From Ferrimonas marina (lineage in GTDB: Bacteria; Pseudomonadota; Gammaproteobacteria; Enterobacterales; Shewanellaceae), in the NCBI RefSeq assembly GCF_900129905.1, contig NZ_FQXG01000001.1, positions 434,001 through 498,000 of the forward strand: DNA of 64,000 nucleotides, read 5' to 3'. Within the stretch, counting starts at the first letter, position 1. Each line of letters starts with the position of its first letter. The notes below the pieces were generated by a model. It did not search any database. It was given only the letters and a program-made list of their open reading frames with translations, and was not told where the DNA came from. A program made the position numbers and the translations under genes. Positions 34,020-42,807 of this stretch are shown here, in pieces.

Positions 34020-37000
34020 ATGAACATCGCACAATCAGCCATTGCCAAGCGCACCACCACCTGGGTACTGGTGCTCCTAGTCCTGTTAGGCGGGTGGATC
34101 AGCTACGAAAAGCTGGGCCGCTTTGAAGACCCGGAATTTGTTATCCGCCAAGCGGTGGTCGCTACCCAGTATCCCGGGGCGACCGCCCAGGAGGTGGATA
34201 ATGAGATCACCGACGTCATTGTGGGTGCCCTGATGGGGATGCAGGAGGTGCATGAGATCACCTCCACCTCCAAGCCCGGCGTGTCCGAGGTGATCGTCGA
34301 GATGGACCGTGCCTTCACCTCCGGTGAGGCGGAGATCCAGCAGGTCTGGGACAAGCTGCGCCGCAAGGTAGCGGACGCCGCCATGGCGCTGCCTCCCGGT
34401 GCTGGTCAGCCCTACGTCAACGACGACTTTGGTGACGTTTACGCCATGTACTACGCCGTGACTGGCGAGGGCTACAGCTTCAAGCAGATCCAGGACTACG
34501 TGGACATGCTGGCACGGGAGCTGTCACTGGTACCCGGTGTGGCCACTGTAGCTACCCAGGCCGAGCAGGCGGAACAGATCTTTGTCGAGGTCGACAGCGC
34601 CCGTGCCAAGGCACTGGGGATCTCCCTGGACCAGGTGTACGACGTACTGGCCAAGCAGAACAGCGTCACCATGGCCGGCACCCTGCAAACCGGCAGCATG
34701 AACGTCAACGTCATTCCGGTGGCCAGTGTCAGCGACTTCGATGACCTCAAGCAGCTGCAGATCGCCTTGAACGACTCCGTCGTTCGCCTCGGTGACATCG
34801 CCACCGTAACCCGCGGCTACGCCGACATGACCGAGCTGGTGCGCTTCAATGGCCAGCCGGCCATCGGCCTGGGCATCTCCAACGTCTCTGGCGGTAACGT
34901 AGTGGTGATGGGCGACGCGGTTCAGGCTCGCCTGGCCGAGTTGGATGATCGTCGTCCCGTGGGGATGACCCTCAACCCCATCTCGCTGCAATCGGTTAGC
35001 GTGGCCGAGGCGGTGGATGCCTTTGTGCTGAATCTGATCGCCGCCGTGGTGATCGTCTTTACCGTGCTGTTCTTCTTCCTGGGCTTGCGCTCCAGTGTCA
35101 TCATCGGCGGCGTGCTGGTATTGACCGTGGCCGGCACCCTGATCGTGATGCTGATCGATGACATCGCCATGCAGCGGATCTCGCTGGGTGCGCTGATCAT
35201 CGCCCTGGGTATGCTGGTGGACAACGCCATCGTGGTCACCGACGGGGTACTGACCCGCCTGCAGAAGGACCCAAGCGCCGACCGCAAACAGGTGATCGGT
35301 GAGGTGGTGAAGGCGACCCAATGGCCGCTGCTGGGCGGTACCGTAGTGGGGATCCTGGCGTTCAGCGCCATCGGCCTGTCCCCCTCCAACATGGGGGAAT
35401 ACGCCGGCTCACTGTTCTGGGTGATCCTCTACTCCATGATGCTGTCCTGGATCTTTGCTATCACCGTGGTACCGCTGCTGTGCCACGACTTCCTGACCGT
35501 GAAGGCAGACCAGGCCCAGAAGCCCAGCCGCATCCTCAATGCCTACAAGGCGTTCCTGGTCTGGGTCCTGCACAACCGTAAGAAATCCCTGGCCACCATC
35601 CTGACCGTGATGGTACTGGGTGTGCTGTCACTGCAGTTCGTTCCGCCGGGCTTTATGCCGGAGTCTGAGCGTCCCCAGTTCGTGGTGGACATCAACCTGC
35701 CCCAGGGTTCGGACTTCCAGCGCACCGCCGAGCTGGTGGCCCAAATTGAGCAGGACGTGTTGGCCGAAGAAGGGGTCAGCGGAGTGACCAGCTTCATCGG
35801 TGCCGGTGGCCTGCGCTTTATGCTCATCTACAGCCCGGAGCCGGCCAACACCGCCTACGCCCAACTGCTGGTGGACGTAGACGAGTTTGAGCGCATCACT
35901 CCGCTGATTGAGCAGCTGAATCAACAGCTGTCCGCCCGCTACCCGGATGCCGCCATCATGGCCTGGAAGTTTATGTTGGGCCCCGGCGGGGGTAAGAAGA
36001 TCGAGGCTGCCTTCTCCGGTCCAGACGCCGCCGTGTTGCGCCAGCTGTCAGAGCAGGCCAAGAGCATCATGGCCAGCAACCCGATGTTGATGGCAGTGCA
36101 GGACGACTGGCGTGACCAGGTACCCACCCTGCGCCCGGTCTACGATGCCCAGTCGGCCCAACGTTTGGGCCTGACCACTCAGGAGATCAACGCCGCCATC
36201 GCCCAGACCCTTAATGGTCGTGAGGTGGGGGTCTACCGGGAAGGCAATGACCTGATCCCGATCCTGGCCCGTGCCCCGGAGGCGGAGCGTCAGCATCAGC
36301 GTGCGGTAGAAAACACCGAGGTGTTCAGCCCGTCACTGGGCAGCCACGTCCAGGTGGCGCAGCTGGTGGAGTCGGTCAACGTCACTTTCGAGGATGGTCT
36401 GATCAAGCGTATTGACCGGGTTCCCACCATCAAGGCCCAGGCAGACCCCGCCAACGGCGTGCTCTCCTTTGAAGCCTTTGAGTCTATCCGTGCCCAGCTG
36501 GAGTCCGAGCTGACCCTGCCTGCCGGCTACAGCCTGCAATGGCATGGCGAGTACAAGGATGCCAAGGAGGGTAATGAAGGTCTGGCCATCAGTGCTCCCT
36601 ACGGCTTCGCGGCGATGGTGCTGGCGGTGGTCTTTATGTTCAACGGGATCCGCCAGGCCCTGGTGATCTGGCTGACCGTACCGCTGGCCCTGGTGGGGGT
36701 TTCCGCCGGCCTGGTGCTGTTCCAGACCCCGTTCGAGTTTATGGCCACCCTGGGGACCCTGTCGCTGGTGGGCATGATGGTGAAAAACGCCATTGTGCTG
36801 GTGGACCAGGCCGACCAGGACGTCAAAGCGGGCATCACCCCCTATGACGCCATTATCGGTGCTGCCCTGAGCCGGGCCCGCCCGGTGGTACTGGGTGCCA
36901 CCACCACCATCCTGGGGGTGGCACCGCTGGTAGGCGATGCCTTCTTCAAGTCGATGTCGGCGGTGATCATGGTGGGCCTGCTGGTCGCCACCGTGCTGAC

Positions 37001-37058
37001 CCTGGTGGTGATCCCGCTTTACTACAGCCTGATCTTCCGTGTGAAGAACCCGGCATAA
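34020..37058 (+). CDS. RND multidrug-type efflux pump, inner-membrane subunit
   Basis: 1012 residues with the standard RND layout: first helix (residues 12-30), large periplasmic loop, TM2-6, second loop, TM7-12. GMLVDNAIVVTDGV in TM4 holds the proton-relay aspartates. The start GRFEDPEFVIRQAVVATQYPGATA and PGVSEVIVEM-like porter segments place it among HAE-1/TriC-like drug or detergent exporters, not heavy-metal CusA types. It pairs with the lipoprotein adaptor upstream; the outer-membrane factor must come from elsewhere. Two paralogous HTH regulators follow directly on the same strand, which may control it or be unrelated. Confidence 0.93.
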   Translation: MNIAQSAIAKRTTTWVLVLLVLLGGWISYEKLGRFEDPEFVIRQAVVATQYPGATAQEVDNEITDVIVGALMGMQEVHEITSTSKPGVSEVIVEMDRAFTSGEAEIQQVWDKLRRKVADAAMALPPGAGQPYVNDDFGDVYAMYYAVTGEGYSFKQIQDYVDMLARELSLVPGVATVATQAEQAEQIFVEVDSARAKALGISLDQVYDVLAKQNSVTMAGTLQTGSMNVNVIPVASVSDFDDLKQLQIALNDSVVRLGDIATVTRGYADMTELVRFNGQPAIGLGISNVSGGNVVVMGDAVQARLAELDDRRPVGMTLNPISLQSVSVAEAVDAFVLNLIAAVVIVFTVLFFFLGLRSSVIIGGVLVLTVAGTLIVMLIDDIAMQRISLGALIIALGMLVDNAIVVTDGVLTRLQKDPSADRKQVIGEVVKATQWPLLGGTVVGILAFSAIGLSPSNMGEYAGSLFWVILYSMMLSWIFAITVVPLLCHDFLTVKADQAQKPSRILNAYKAFLVWVLHNRKKSLATILTVMVLGVLSLQFVPPGFMPESERPQFVVDINLPQGSDFQRTAELVAQIEQDVLAEEGVSGVTSFIGAGGLRFMLIYSPEPANTAYAQLLVDVDEFERITPLIEQLNQQLSARYPDAAIMAWKFMLGPGGGKKIEAAFSGPDAAVLRQLSEQAKSIMASNPMLMAVQDDWRDQVPTLRPVYDAQSAQRLGLTTQEINAAIAQTLNGREVGVYREGNDLIPILARAPEAERQHQRAVENTEVFSPSLGSHVQVAQLVESVNVTFEDGLIKRIDRVPTIKAQADPANGVLSFEAFESIRAQLESELTLPAGYSLQWHGEYKDAKEGNEGLAISAPYGFAAMVLAVVFMFNGIRQALVIWLTVPLALVGVSAGLVLFQTPFEFMATLGTLSLVGMMVKNAIVLVDQADQDVKAGITPYDAIIGAALSRARPVVLGATTTILGVAPLVGDAFFKSMSAVIMVGLLVATVLTLVVIPLYYSLIFRVKNPA

Positions 37059-37136
37059 GCACAGTTTGGCGTGGCCGTGGCCACGCCCCTGGACAGGCTC
37101 TTGGTCTGACAGGTTGAGAGTAATGAAGAGGCCAAG

Positions 37137-37448
37137 ATGACCCGTACGCACCGCTACGCCACCACAGAAGAGGCGCAGATCCTCAAGCAGATCCAACAGG
37201 ACACCGGCATGACCACCGCCCAGATCGCCGCGCTGGTCTGCACCACGCCGGAAACGGTTCGGCGTTGGCGGCGCGGCGCCATGCGCGCTCGCGGGCCCGC
37301 ACTGGGGCTGTTGCGGGTGCTTGGCATGAACAGCGACGGCGGCGTCGGTGATGCCCTGCTGATCGGCCAGTTCAACCTGGCCCACCCCAAAGCGATCGAT
37401 CATCCCAATGTGATTGAGATCCTGTCAAAGGTAAAACGACAGCAGTAA
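37137..37448 (+). CDS. Small helix-turn-helix DNA-binding protein, paralog 1
   Basis: 103 residues. TGMTTAQIAALVCTTPETVRRW is a helix-turn-helix, followed by RRGAMRARGPALGLLRVLG, the 'W-x-x-G-x-x-x-P-x-G-P-A-x-x-L-L' form seen in XRE/HigA/NadS-type regulators. The C-terminal 40 residues end FNLAHPKAID. It is about 60% alike to the gene 128 bp downstream, so the two arose by tandem duplication. It starts 78 bp after the RND pump gene. The partner toxin gene expected for a HigA-type antitoxin is absent. Confidence 0.75.
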   Translation: MTRTHRYATTEEAQILKQIQQDTGMTTAQIAALVCTTPETVRRWRRGAMRARGPALGLLRVLGMNSDGGVGDALLIGQFNLAHPKAIDHPNVIEILSKVKRQQ

Positions 37449-37515
37449 GCCACTGACAGGGAGAGCAATCCCGCCTCCGTCACCGCACTTTGGCTCATCA
37501 GGACGTGATCAAGGG

Positions 37516-37546
37516 CTGACATTTTAAGGGCGTAACGTTGTATAAT
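37516..37546 (+). promoter_or_regulatory. Candidate promoter of HTH paralog 2
   Basis: CTGACA (37516-37521) and a perfect TATAAT (37541-37546) with a 19-bp spacer, 30 bp before the ATG. The spacer is long but the -10 is ideal, so the second paralog is probably transcribed on its own. Confidence 0.5.
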
Positions 37547-37576
37547 TGCGCCTAAAAGACCTAAGAGAGAAACCCA

Positions 37577-37912
37577 ATGGCCAGAAACCCTGCGTTCGCC
37601 GATACCGAAGAAGCCCAGATCCTTAAGCACATTCGGGACAACACCGGCATGGACACCGCCCAGATCGCTGCCTTTCTCTGCACCACCCCGGAAACCGTGC
37701 GCCGTTGGCAACGTGGCACCATGCGCGCCCGCGGCCCGGCGCTGGGCTTTCTGCGTATCCTCGGCATGAACACCAACTGGTCGGTACGCAACGCCATTAA
37801 GATCGGCAACTTTAACCTGGCCCACCCCAAGGCCGTGGACACCCCGGACGCCATGGACAAGCTGGCTGAGCTGGGCGAGTCGATGGAAGAGGCCTGGTCT
37901 TCCCGCCGCTAA
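37577..37912 (+). CDS. Small helix-turn-helix DNA-binding protein, paralog 2
   Basis: 111 residues, tandem paralog of the gene at 37137: TEEAQILKHIRDNTGMDTAQIAAFLCTTPETVRRW and RGTMRARGPALGFLRILGMN align without gaps, and both keep FNLAHPKA near the C-terminus. XRE-like DNA-binding fold. It differs by an acidic C-terminus (DKLAELGESMEEAW). It has its own candidate promoter and a strong terminator behind it, so it can be expressed independently of the RND operon. Confidence 0.75.
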   Translation: MARNPAFADTEEAQILKHIRDNTGMDTAQIAAFLCTTPETVRRWQRGTMRARGPALGFLRILGMNTNWSVRNAIKIGNFNLAHPKAVDTPDAMDKLAELGESMEEAWSSRR

Positions 37913-37932
37913 TAGCGAGTTGCGACACAAAG

Positions 37933-37960
37933 AAAAAGCCCCGGTATCCCGGGGCTTTTT
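37933..37960. terminator. Bidirectional terminator between HTH paralog 2 and the MMPL gene
   Basis: AAAAAGCCCCGG and CCGGGGCTTTTT pair around TATC with A and T runs on both sides, serving two convergent transcripts. Confidence 0.92.
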
Positions 37961-37974
37961 GCGTTTTAGTCTGC

Positions 37975-40377
37975 TTAGGCTGCCTTATCGGTGCCCGATG
38001 GCAGGTCGACCTTGGGCTCCGGGCTTTGCTGTTGCTTGGCCCGTGACCAGAACAGGTTGACCAGTGCCGGTAGCACTACCACCGCCGCGATCATGTTCAC
38101 CAGGAACATGAAGGTCAGCAGCACGCCCATGTCCATCTGGAACTTGAGGCTGGAGAACACCCAGGTGGAAACCCCCACCGCCAGGGTGATGCCGGTGAAG
38201 ATCACCGCGTTACCCCGCTCGCACAGCGCCTGCAGGTAGGCCTCCTGTACCGGAACCCCCTTACGCAGCAGCGGCGACATGGTGGAGAGGATATAGATGC
38301 CGTAGTCGACACCGATCCCCACCCCCAGCGCAATCACCGGTAAGGTGCTCACGGTCAGGCCGATCTGCAGTTGCGTCATCAGCGCCTGGGCCAGGGTCGA
38401 TACCACGTACAGCGGCAGGATCACCGCCAGGGTGGCTCGCAGGGAGCGGAAGCTGATCAAACAGAGCAGGAACACCGCGCCGTAGACATAGAGCATCATC
38501 GGCGTCTGCGCTGCGGCCACCGCTTCGTTGGTGGCGGCCATCACGCCGGCCGGGCCCGAGGCCAGGCGGAAGGTGACGTCGTCGTTGTTAAAGCGCTCGG
38601 CTTCCGCCTTAACCGCCGCGACCACGGTATCCAGGGTTTCCGCCTTGTGATCCTGCAGGAACAGGTACACCGGCATCACCGAACAGTTGCCGTTGAGCAG
38701 GCCGGACGAGGTGGGGATCCGCGAGGTGGCCTGCACCAGGGTGGCGGTGGTACGGGGCAGCACCCGCCACTTGGGGTTGCCCTCGTTGTAGCCGCCATTA
38801 ACCATCTTCGACACCGAGCTCAATGAGGCTGAGGATTGCACCCCCGCCACGTTGGTCATGCGCCACTGGAACTGGTCAATCCGATCCATCACCCGGTGGT
38901 AGGTACAGGCCTCCGGGAAGGTCTCGACGATCACCGTCAGCACATCGGTGGTGATGGAGAAGTTGTCGGTGATGAAAAAGGTGTCCTGGTTGTAGACCGA
39001 GCTCTCTTTCAGCGACGGTGCACCGGCGTGCAGATCGCCGATCTTCATGGTCTGGGCCTGCATCGCCCCCAACACAAACAGCACCGCGGTCACCGCCAGC
39101 ACCACCCGGGCGGTCTTGGCGGAGGCAAAGCCGGAGACCTTGCGCCAGATCGGCATGGTACGGGCGTGGCTGCTGCGCAGCTTGTCCAGATAGCCCTCGC
39201 TAAAGTGGGCGTAGGAGAGCAGCACCGGCAGCAGTACCAGGTTGGTGAGGATGATTACCGCGACACCCAGTGAGGCGGTGATCGCCAGCTCACGGATGAT
39301 GCCGATGTCGATGGCCAGCAGGGTCATAAAGCCCACGGTATCGGACAGCAAGGCCACGCCACCGGGGATCAACAGGGCCCGGAATGCCGCCTCTGCTGCC
39401 ACCTTGGCACTGACTCCTTCCGCCACCTTGTGACCGATGGCGTTGATCATCTGCACGCCGTGGCTGACGCCGATGGCAAACACCAAAAACGGCACCAGGA
39501 TCGACATGGGATCCAGGCCAAAGCCCAGCACCGTCAAGCCACCCAGTTGCCACACCACCGCCACCAGCGAGCAGGCCAGCGGCAGCAGGGTCATCAATAC
39601 ACTGCGACAGAAGGCGTATACCATCACCGCAGTGATGGCGATCGCCACCAGGAAGAACAGCAGCACATCACGGGCGCCGTCGGCCACATCGCCGGCCATT
39701 TTGGCAAAGCCGATGATGTGGATCTGGATATCCTCATCCTGGTATTGAGTGCGGATCTCCTGCTCCAATTGACTGGCGAAGCCCAGCACGTCCATCGGCC
39801 GTGTGGTGGGGCCGCCTTCGACCTGCTCCTCGTCCGGTACCGGCACCCAGTCCAGCAGCTGCGCAGTGACCATGGCGGCGTTGAAATCGTCGGAGACCAG
39901 CCGGCCAATGATGCCTGCCTTCTCTACGTTGGCCCGCACCTGGGCTAACCCCTGGGCATCGGCCCGGAAGTCTGCCGGGATTACCGGGCCACCGCGGAAG
40001 CCATCCTCTACCACCTCGGTAAAGCGGGTGGAGGGAGAATAGAGCGATTTCACCTGGGTGCGATCTACGCCAGGGATAAAGAACAGCTGGTCATGCACCT
40101 GCCGCAGCACCTCGAAGAACTTGGGATCAAAGATGTCGCCGTTCTTGTGCTGCACCGCCACCATGATGCTGTTGGCGCCACCGAACTGTTCGCGGTGCTC
40201 CATGTAGGTCTGCATATAGGGGTGGTTGAGGGGAATGTTCTTGGTAAAGGCTGCGTCCATCCGCAGCGACGTGGCACTGTAACCCAGCGCCACCGTGGCC
40301 AGCGCAAACAGCGCCAGCACCACGGGCCGGTGGCGGAACAGCGCCACCTGAATAGCTTGAATCCATTTCTCTAACAT
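37975..40377 (-). CDS. RND-superfamily (MMPL/HpnN-like) exporter
   Basis: An 800-residue membrane protein with two repeats of one helix, a periplasmic domain, then five helices (first helix residues about 18-35; cluster 220-360; second cluster about 640-770). FGLDPMSILVPFLVFAIGVSHGVQMI and VIALGVGIGVDYGIYIL carry the conserved small/charged residues of MMPL/sterol-sensing-type RND proteins. These usually move lipids or hydrophobic molecules. It lies last in a run DUF1302, DUF1329, YCF48-like, MMPL on one strand, with 12 bp separating it from the YCF48-like gene, so it is part of that operon. Confidence 0.88.
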   Translation of the reverse strand: MLEKWIQAIQVALFRHRPVVLALFALATVALGYSATSLRMDAAFTKNIPLNHPYMQTYMEHREQFGGANSIMVAVQHKNGDIFDPKFFEVLRQVHDQLFFIPGVDRTQVKSLYSPSTRFTEVVEDGFRGGPVIPADFRADAQGLAQVRANVEKAGIIGRLVSDDFNAAMVTAQLLDWVPVPDEEQVEGGPTTRPMDVLGFASQLEQEIRTQYQDEDIQIHIIGFAKMAGDVADGARDVLLFFLVAIAITAVMVYAFCRSVLMTLLPLACSLVAVVWQLGGLTVLGFGLDPMSILVPFLVFAIGVSHGVQMINAIGHKVAEGVSAKVAAEAAFRALLIPGGVALLSDTVGFMTLLAIDIGIIRELAITASLGVAVIILTNLVLLPVLLSYAHFSEGYLDKLRSSHARTMPIWRKVSGFASAKTARVVLAVTAVLFVLGAMQAQTMKIGDLHAGAPSLKESSVYNQDTFFITDNFSITTDVLTVIVETFPEACTYHRVMDRIDQFQWRMTNVAGVQSSASLSSVSKMVNGGYNEGNPKWRVLPRTTATLVQATSRIPTSSGLLNGNCSVMPVYLFLQDHKAETLDTVVAAVKAEAERFNNDDVTFRLASGPAGVMAATNEAVAAAQTPMMLYVYGAVFLLCLISFRSLRATLAVILPLYVVSTLAQALMTQLQIGLTVSTLPVIALGVGIGVDYGIYILSTMSPLLRKGVPVQEAYLQALCERGNAVIFTGITLAVGVSTWVFSSLKFQMDMGVLLTFMFLVNMIAAVVVLPALVNLFWSRAKQQQSPEPKVDLPSGTDKAA

Positions 40378-40389
40378 ACTGCGTTCCTG

Positions 40390-41379
40390 TTATGGCAAGG
40401 CGATCCGCTGGATCCCTTCGCTGGTGGCCAGGGTCAATCCGCCCCCCTGCCCTTCAGACAGGGTCACCAGATCCACACCCTTGGCCAGGATCTCGGCTTC
40501 GAAGCTGCGGCCGTTGTCTTTACTCACCAGCAGGTAACCGCCATTGGCGGTAAGCACCACGGTGCCATCCTGCAGTTGGGTACCGGCATTGATGGTGGAC
40601 TCCACCGGTGAGTCCAGCTCCTGCCATTGGTTACCATCCTCACTGAGGAACAGGTGACCACGCAGCCCCATCGCCAGCAAACTGCCATCGGACAGCTCAA
40701 TCAGATCGTACAGTGAACCGAAATAGAACGGCTCCAGTGCCTGCCAGTGTCGGCCCTGGTCTTCAGAGACGGCGACAAAGCCCATCTCGCCCACCATGTA
40801 GAGGCGACCGTCGGCCAGCTGGGTGATGCGGTTGAAGTGAGGCAGAATGGCACTGCGCTCATCCAGGTAAAGCGCCTCGTCTTCCGCTTTCAGCTCCAGC
40901 AGGTAGTCCCGATCTTCCGGGAACAGCAGTTCATCATGGAACTCCTCCTGCCAGCTCTGGCCGCCATCCTCGCTGCGGAACATCAGGCCGTAGGCGCCCA
41001 CCGCCAGCAGGTGTTTGTCGTTCAGGGCAATCACATCCAGCAGGGGCTTGTCCCGCTCAGGCAGGGAGAGGGTCTGGCTCCAGCTGGCGCCATTGTCATG
41101 GCTGGTCAGGATGGTGGCATCGTGGCCCACCGCCCAGACACCGCCATTGTGGCCGGTCACCGCCGTCAGCATCACCCGGGACGGCACCTGCATCTGACGC
41201 CAGCTGTCGCCTTCGGCGCGCAGCACATGACCGCGGTCGCCCACCGCCAAAACAGCGCCGTTGTGCTGGGTCAAATCCAGCACCGGGGCGTCCAGTGCCT
41301 TGTCGGCAATAAAACTCTGCTCCGCGAACGCGGAGCTGTGAAGGGTGGCCAACAGGCCAATAATCAATCGATACCGCAT
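40390..41379 (-). CDS. YCF48/BNR-repeat periplasmic protein
   Basis: 329 residues with signal peptide (MRYRLIIGLLATLHSSAFAE). The mature part is a repeat of 'L.AVG..G.I..S.DGG.SW' units (e.g. LLAVGAYGLMFRSEDGGQSW, LAMGLRGHLFLSEDGNQW), a beta-propeller of the YCF48/BNR type. I start at the ATG following GGA rather than a TTG four codons earlier. It is the third gene of the DUF1302-DUF1329-YCF48-MMPL cluster. In other bacteria such propellers act as assembly or docking proteins; here the role is inferred only from context. Confidence 0.85.
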   Translation of the reverse strand: MRYRLIIGLLATLHSSAFAEQSFIADKALDAPVLDLTQHNGAVLAVGDRGHVLRAEGDSWRQMQVPSRVMLTAVTGHNGGVWAVGHDATILTSHDNGASWSQTLSLPERDKPLLDVIALNDKHLLAVGAYGLMFRSEDGGQSWQEEFHDELLFPEDRDYLLELKAEDEALYLDERSAILPHFNRITQLADGRLYMVGEMGFVAVSEDQGRHWQALEPFYFGSLYDLIELSDGSLLAMGLRGHLFLSEDGNQWQELDSPVESTINAGTQLQDGTVVLTANGGYLLVSKDNGRSFEAEILAKGVDLVTLSEGQGGGLTLATSEGIQRIALP

Positions 41380-41392
41380 AGTAGAATCCAAC

Positions 41393-41416
41393 AGGGCGCC
41401 CTGGGGCGCCCTTTTT
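41393..41416. other. Hairpin between the DUF1329 and YCF48-like genes
   Basis: AGGGCGCC, loop CTGG, GGCGCCCT with a T run only on the plus strand. In the direction of the operon (minus) it has no T tract, so it is more likely a processing or partial-attenuation element than a full terminator. Confidence 0.45.
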
Positions 41417-41429
41417 CTATCTCAATGAC

Positions 41430-42791
41430 TTAGCGTCGACCGGACCGGCGCAGCGCTTGCGGGGTGAAGTCGCTGGTCTTCAACTCGGCGTCGAAGTTGG
41501 CGACCTTACCTTGGTTATCCAAGCCCATCGCGATGTAGCGACGCGAGTTTAGATCGTAGAACACCTCGAGGGTGGTCCACACCAGCGGCATGTCATAGTA
41601 GTTGATGGCGTGAGCCATACCGACGCGGTACATCTCGTCCCGGTTGTCGTACAGGTCGACCAGGGCGATCTGCCAGCTGTCCTCGTCCAGGTAGAAGGTT
41701 CGGGTCTTGTACAGGTGACGTACGCCGGACTTGAGTTTGGCCTCCACTACCCATACGCGGTGCTTCTCCCAACGAACCAGGTCCATGTTGATGTGGCCCG
41801 GCTTGAGGATCTCGTCGTACTGCAGCTTATCGCTGTGCAGCTCGTAGTCGTTGTAAGGGATGTAGATCTCTTTCTTACCCACCAGGGTCCAGTCGTAGCG
41901 CTCCGGAGAGCCGTTGTAGAGATCGAAATCATCGGTGGTACGCATGCCATCGGACGCGGTGCCGGGGGTGTCGAACGCCACGTTGGGGGCACGACGCACC
42001 CGGCGCTGACCGGTGTTGTAGGTCCAGGCCTGACGGGGCTGCTTGCTCTGATCCATGGTTTCATGCACCAGCAGAGCGGTACCGGCCAGACGAGACGGCG
42101 CGGTCACCACCTGCTTGAAGTAGAACAGCAGATTTTCTTTGGCCAGCACCGCCGCATCGGCCTCCGGGGTACCGTAACGGAACATGATCTGCTCGTTGGT
42201 CTCCACCAGGGTGTACTTGCCGGACGGGGTCGGGGCCGCCTGGTTACGCTGGATCTCAGCGTTATTGCCGCGGTAACGCAGGATGTGGTTCCAGATCGCC
42301 TCCAGGCCATTGGCCGGGATCGGGAATGGGACGCCCTGGGCGGCGCCAATAAGACCGTTACCGCCATCCACCAGCTCGGCGCTGGTGGCATTGCGCTTGG
42401 TGGCGTCGTAGTAGAACTGCGGGTAGGCCGCGCTACGACGGGTCGGGTAGATCTTCATCTTGAAGCTGTCCGGGTAGCTGGCGAACATCTCCTTGACCCC
42501 GGGGGTCAGGAAGGCTTCGTGCTCAGACAGGTTGGCACCGGTGACGGTGGCCAGCACAGGATCATCGGCATAGGGGTTGGGATGGAACTGGCCCTTGCTG
42601 TAGCCCGCCGGCGGTGTGGTGATGCCGCCATCCCAGGCCGGGATGCTGCCGTCAGCATTGCCGGCCATCTCTGCGCCGAGGGGGGTCAGATCCTGGCCCA
42701 GTCGGGCTGCTTCTTCCGGACTCACTTTGGCCCAGGCGCCGGCCGATAAGGCCAGGGTCAGTGCCGTTGCGATCAAGGTCTTTGTTTTCAT
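41430..42791 (-). CDS. DUF1329 family periplasmic protein
   Basis: 453 residues with signal peptide MKTKTLIATALTLALSAGAWA. It continues KVSPEEAARLGQDLTPLGAEMAGNADGSIPAWDGG, the typical DUF1329 start, and ends in a basic tail. These proteins show a LolA/LolB-like lipid-binding fold in known relatives, which would fit lipid carriage across the periplasm. It starts 16 bp after the DUF1302 gene stop, so the two are coupled. I start at the internal ATG, which gives a normal signal peptide. Confidence 0.87.
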   Translation of the reverse strand: MKTKTLIATALTLALSAGAWAKVSPEEAARLGQDLTPLGAEMAGNADGSIPAWDGGITTPPAGYSKGQFHPNPYADDPVLATVTGANLSEHEAFLTPGVKEMFASYPDSFKMKIYPTRRSAAYPQFYYDATKRNATSAELVDGGNGLIGAAQGVPFPIPANGLEAIWNHILRYRGNNAEIQRNQAAPTPSGKYTLVETNEQIMFRYGTPEADAAVLAKENLLFYFKQVVTAPSRLAGTALLVHETMDQSKQPRQAWTYNTGQRRVRRAPNVAFDTPGTASDGMRTTDDFDLYNGSPERYDWTLVGKKEIYIPYNDYELHSDKLQYDEILKPGHINMDLVRWEKHRVWVVEAKLKSGVRHLYKTRTFYLDEDSWQIALVDLYDNRDEMYRVGMAHAINYYDMPLVWTTLEVFYDLNSRRYIAMGLDNQGKVANFDAELKTSDFTPQALRRSGRR

Positions 42792-42807
42792 TGTGTACGA
42801 CTCCGGC

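Noticed and set aside
38573-38585. GTGACGTCGTCGT, 11 of 13 match to the E. coli matS site
   Set aside because: Lies inside the MMPL coding sequence; several two-mismatch matches are expected by chance in 64 kb.
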